From the NCBI GenBank assembly GCA_026706325.1, contig JAPOYZ010000072.1, positions 1 through 8,831 on the forward strand: a stretch of 8,831 nt of DNA, read 5' to 3'. This document shows positions 7,112 to 8,831 of the stretch, one piece after another (within the stretch, counting starts at the first letter, position 1; the number at the start of each line of letters is the position of its first letter). Under the pieces are notes generated by a model. That model worked only from the letters and a program-made list of their open reading frames with translations. It did no database searches and was not told the origin of the DNA. Position numbers and translations under genes: made by a program. The stretch is from Candidatus Aminicenantota bacterium. GTDB taxonomy: Bacteria; Acidobacteriota; UBA6911; RPQK01; JAJDTT01.

Positions 7112-8233
7112 TCACCTATCCTCTTCCACGTCCCCCGGCGTGTTCTCATCGACTTCGACCTCCTTGGCGTCCTCATCAGGGGTCTTGGTCCATTCGCCTT
7201 GCCAGCCGTGTTTGTAGGTGACTACTTCTTGCTTGCCGGATTTGTGCCGGGTGACCCACTGGCCGTGCCGCTTGCCGTCCACATACGAGCCTTCGCGGAC
7301 AGCTCCATCCGCACGTCGAGTGACCCACCGCCCGTGCCGCTTTCCCTTTACAACCTCCCCTTCCTGGACGGTTCCGGTCCCATAGCGCCTGATCCACTTG
7401 CCCTGCCACTTCTTGCCGGCCCGCAGATGCCCGGTCTCCTCCGCGGTCTCCTCGCCCCGGCCTCTGTCCCAGACCCATTTGAGGGTTCCCTTCCCTTGTG
7501 CGAGTTCCCCGGCACACTCGCCCGTCCAGGTCACGGTCTGATTCGGCAGGAGAGCATCATTCCAGACGTAGCATCCGGGCGCGTTGGACAACTCCATCCA
7601 GCACTCCGTGCCGCTCCACTGGCCGGGACAGGAAAGCCGTCCAGCGGCCGTCAACGAGGGCGGGCGGCAATCCTCCTCGTTTACTTGCCGGTACTTCTCC
7701 AGGAAGTAATCGAGGTGGCCGGGGAGATGTTCGCTGAGGCTTTCGGGATCGAGGGGGTCACAGCACACGATCGAGCTGGTGACCCACGTGGGCGTCAGTT
7801 TCTCCAATCCGCTGGCGGGATCGGTGACGAGCTTGTGGTATTCGAGACCGACGGCATACGCCACAAGTTCGCGGGAAACGGCCCTGACATCGACGGAAAC
7901 CACCAGGGCCGCCCCGTTCGACTCGCTTTCAAAAAATGAGTAGAGGCGCTCTGCCCGCAAGCGGCTTTCGGCGACGTCCACAATAGGACCCAGATTCCTT
8001 CCTGGCCGTCCGTCCTCATATTTCAACGTGCCGGCGTCCGCGCCGGCATTGAACGACCCGCCGCCGTGACTTCTCAGTCCCATGGGGCGACAGGCGTTGT
8101 AAAATTGGAAGCGCTCGTAATCCGAAGCGGACAGGCCTTGTCCGTTCACAGCCGTCGCCGAAGCCAACAGCAGCGCCACCAGACCCGCCACCGTAACTCC
8201 GCGGAGGCCGCAGCCGCCGTTTCTCATTCTCAT
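7112..8233 (-). CDS. Secreted protein with C-terminal MORN/YwqK-like repeats
   Basis: This 373-residue protein has a signal peptide (residues 1 to about 32, core VAGLVALLLASATAV, cleaved near NGQG). Residues 35-190 form an uncharacterised domain with SASDYERFQFYNACRPMGL, AESRLRAERLY, a strand-rich centre (VVSVDVRAVS, AVGLEYHKLVTDPASG) and LDYFLEKYRQVNEEDC. Residues about 200-240 are Cys-rich (CPGQWSG, CWMELS, GCYVWN, WTGEC). Residues about 240-350 hold repeats of the MORN-variant type, most clearly GKRHGRWVTR and GKRHGQWVTR 23 residues apart. The tail (352-373) is acidic. Such repeats form extended beta-hairpin sheets that usually bind lipids or proteins; the partner is unknown and no catalytic motif is visible. 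The start is well supported by AGGAAGGAG at 8239-8247, 5 nt before the ATG. It is a lone gene, 227 bp from the next minus-strand gene. Confidence 0.82.
   Translation of the reverse strand: MRMRNGGCGLRGVTVAGLVALLLASATAVNGQGLSASDYERFQFYNACRPMGLRSHGGGSFNAGADAGTLKYEDGRPGRNLGPIVDVAESRLRAERLYSFFESESNGAALVVSVDVRAVSRELVAYAVGLEYHKLVTDPASGLEKLTPTWVTSSIVCCDPLDPESLSEHLPGHLDYFLEKYRQVNEEDCRPPSLTAAGRLSCPGQWSGTECWMELSNAPGCYVWNDALLPNQTVTWTGECAGELAQGKGTLKWVWDRGRGEETAEETGHLRAGKKWQGKWIRRYGTGTVQEGEVVKGKRHGRWVTRRADGAVREGSYVDGKRHGQWVTRHKSGKQEVVTYKHGWQGEWTKTPDEDAKEVEVDENTPGDVEEDR
7247..7345 (-). repeat. Intragenic 69-bp tandem repeat encoding MORN-like units
   Basis: Bases 7316-7345 and 7247-7276 encode GKRHGRWVTR and GKRHGQWVTR and are close at the DNA level. 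They mark a 69-bp (23-codon) period within the secreted-protein gene. Looser copies extend on both sides (GKKWQGKWIRR and KHGWQGEWTK), so the array probably grew by internal duplication. Confidence 0.7.
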
Positions 8234-8247
8234 GGCATCTCCTTCCT

Positions 8248-8607
8248 GGCAGACTAATAAGACGACTCCTCAAGGTAAGAGCCAGCCGCCGGGGTCCCGG
8301 AACCGGATCTGGAGGATGCCGGAGGCGCCACCGTCGCCCGGACCGTGGGCCCCCCATCTGATTTTGCAAAGGATTTTTCTTTTCAAGAAGGATACACGGT
8401 CCCGCTCCCCTCGTGGGGCGCGCCCGCTTGGGCGGACTCCTGGTTGCGTGCGTCTCGCCTGCCCTGGTGGTGAAGGTCCGAGACCGGCGTCCGCATCTGT
8501 CCGTTTACTGAAACCAACGGACTTTCCGCGGGATAGAATAGAGACTTGCCGGTTCTCTCTGGAGCCGTGGTACGATTCGCCCCACGGCGAAGAACCCGGA
8601 TCCAGAA
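8248..8607. other. About 360 bp without a recognisable gene
   Basis: No open frame here has a credible start or motif. On the minus strand the part next to 8247 is the upstream region of the MORN-type gene. It includes TTGAAA (rc of 8381-8386), but no convincing -10 follows at normal spacing. Two small hairpins lie together: CCCC/GGGG at 8407-8418 and CGCCC/GGGCG at 8421-8434. The right end holds the candidate plus-strand promoter described separately. Confidence 0.5.
8546..8576 (+). promoter_or_regulatory. Candidate promoter upstream of the integrase-like fragment
   Basis: TTGCCG (8546-8551) and TACGAT (8571-8576) are separated by 19 nt, slightly longer than ideal. TACGAT matches the key T, A and final T of a -10 box. 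Initiation near 8583 would put an untranslated leader of about 25 nt before the ATG at 8608. In this GC-rich DNA the match may be chance. Confidence 0.28.
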
Positions 8608-8799
8608 ATGAGACGATGCATGGGCATCCATAAAGTGAAGGATCGCCGTGGGAGAAGACGATTCGTCGTCAGCAAGCACTGGCCGAACAGGAGGGGCGAC
8701 ATTCCTGTCGCCCATTGGAGCGGCGGCTTTCTAGCCGCCGAACGGAGCGGCGACATTCTTGTCGCCGAACTCCAGAGTAACAACCCAACGAACCCGTAA
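8608..8799 (+). pseudogene. Possible N-terminal remnant of a phage-type integrase, broken by repeats
   Basis: The frame opens at ATG 8608 (or ATG 8620) and encodes MGIHKVKDRRGRRRFVVSKH followed by WPN. This basic, strand-forming opening is what I would expect of the N-terminal DNA-binding domain of an acidobacterial tyrosine recombinase. From about base 8690 the frame passes into palindromic repeat units and encodes a periodic GDIPVA/GGFLAA/GDILVA peptide, then stops at 8799. None of the catalytic core (R...HxxR...Y) is present. The likely reading is a gene start left behind when the repeat cluster inserted or the rest was deleted. The alternative is a chance open frame. The integrase resemblance is from memory. 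Confidence 0.35.
8694..8767 (+). repeat. Palindromic repeat cluster 3, exact 27-bp period
   Basis: There are three perfect hairpins. GGGCGAC/GTCGCCC lies at 8694-8700 and 8707-8713 with loop ATTCCT. CGGCGGCT/AGCCGCCG lies at 8721-8728 and 8733-8740 with loop TTCT. CGGCGAC/GTCGCCG lies at 8748-8754 and 8761-8767 with loop ATTCTT. Stem starts are exactly 27 bp apart, so any reading frame passes through in phase. GGAG precedes units 2 and 3. The cluster lies inside the integrase-like frame. Confidence 0.87.
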
Positions 8800-8800
8800 C

Positions 8801-8819
8801 GGGCGACTCAAACTCGCCC
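8801..8819 (+). other. Hairpin near the right edge
   Basis: GGGCGA (8801-8806) pairs with TCGCCC (8814-8819) across a 7-nt loop CTCAAAC. It lies just after the stop of the integrase-like frame. No T-run follows within the window. It may be a diverged member of the repeat family or a weak terminator. Confidence 0.35.
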
Positions 8820-8831
8820 CCCTAAACCGAT

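Noticed and set aside
7199..7939. A 246-codon plus-strand frame opposite the MORN-type gene
   Set aside because: The minus-strand gene has a strong Shine-Dalgarno, a signal peptide and repeats; the plus-strand frame is Pro/Leu-rich with no motif.
8232..8633. A 133-codon plus-strand frame in the right-hand non-coding stretch
   Set aside because: It starts across the start codon of the minus-strand gene, has unstructured Arg/Pro/Ser-rich composition and no ribosome site.
8694..8767. CRISPR array
   Set aside because: The hairpin units follow each other with no unique spacers of 25-40 bp, the stems vary between units, and no cas gene is present.

Overview
The window is GC-rich bacterial DNA and looks chromosomal. 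The paired DUF1549/DUF1553 and DUF1501 genes are typical of Planctomycetota, Verrucomicrobiota and Acidobacteriota. The heme-carrying sugar-dehydrogenase lipoprotein, the secreted MORN-type protein and the GGCGAC/GTCGCC palindromic repeats fit best, from memory of similar genomes, with an uncultured acidobacterium (Bryobacterales/Solibacter-like), perhaps marine or host-associated. This placement is an inference and no marker gene is present to test it.

Left half, plus strand. A 5'-truncated DUF1549/DUF1553 gene (2-1696) runs directly into a Tat-exported DUF1501 gene (1705-3174, possible start at 1693). After a 209-bp gap with hairpins and repeats comes a 757-residue lipoprotein (3384-5657) that joins a PQQ-type glucose/sorbosone dehydrogenase-like beta-propeller to a two-heme cytochrome c region. 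All three products are predicted to act outside the cytoplasm, and two carry CxxCH motifs, so the segment looks like an envelope-located oxidation or degradation module. The substrate cannot be read from the sequence.

Right half, minus strand. Two overlapping genes (6884-6390, then 6412-5816) encode a two-helix membrane protein and a secreted protein of unknown function, with a candidate extended -10 promoter upstream. Separately, 8233-7112 encodes a secreted protein ending in MORN/YwqK-like repeats. These genes converge on the lipoprotein gene at about 5.7 kb.

Right edge, plus strand. After about 370 bp without a recognisable gene, a short open frame (8608-8799) begins like the N-terminus of a phage-type integrase and then runs into repeat sequence. 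It is probably a gene remnant.

Across the window, three clusters of short palindromes (about 3.20-3.28, 5.64-5.72 and 8.69-8.77 kb) form one repeat family. The stems vary in a compensated way, the loops stay pyrimidine-rich, and all copies share one orientation. Each cluster touches a gene boundary: one follows a Shine-Dalgarno plus ATG, one supplies a stop codon, and one interrupts the integrase-like frame. This is the most distinctive signal in the window.
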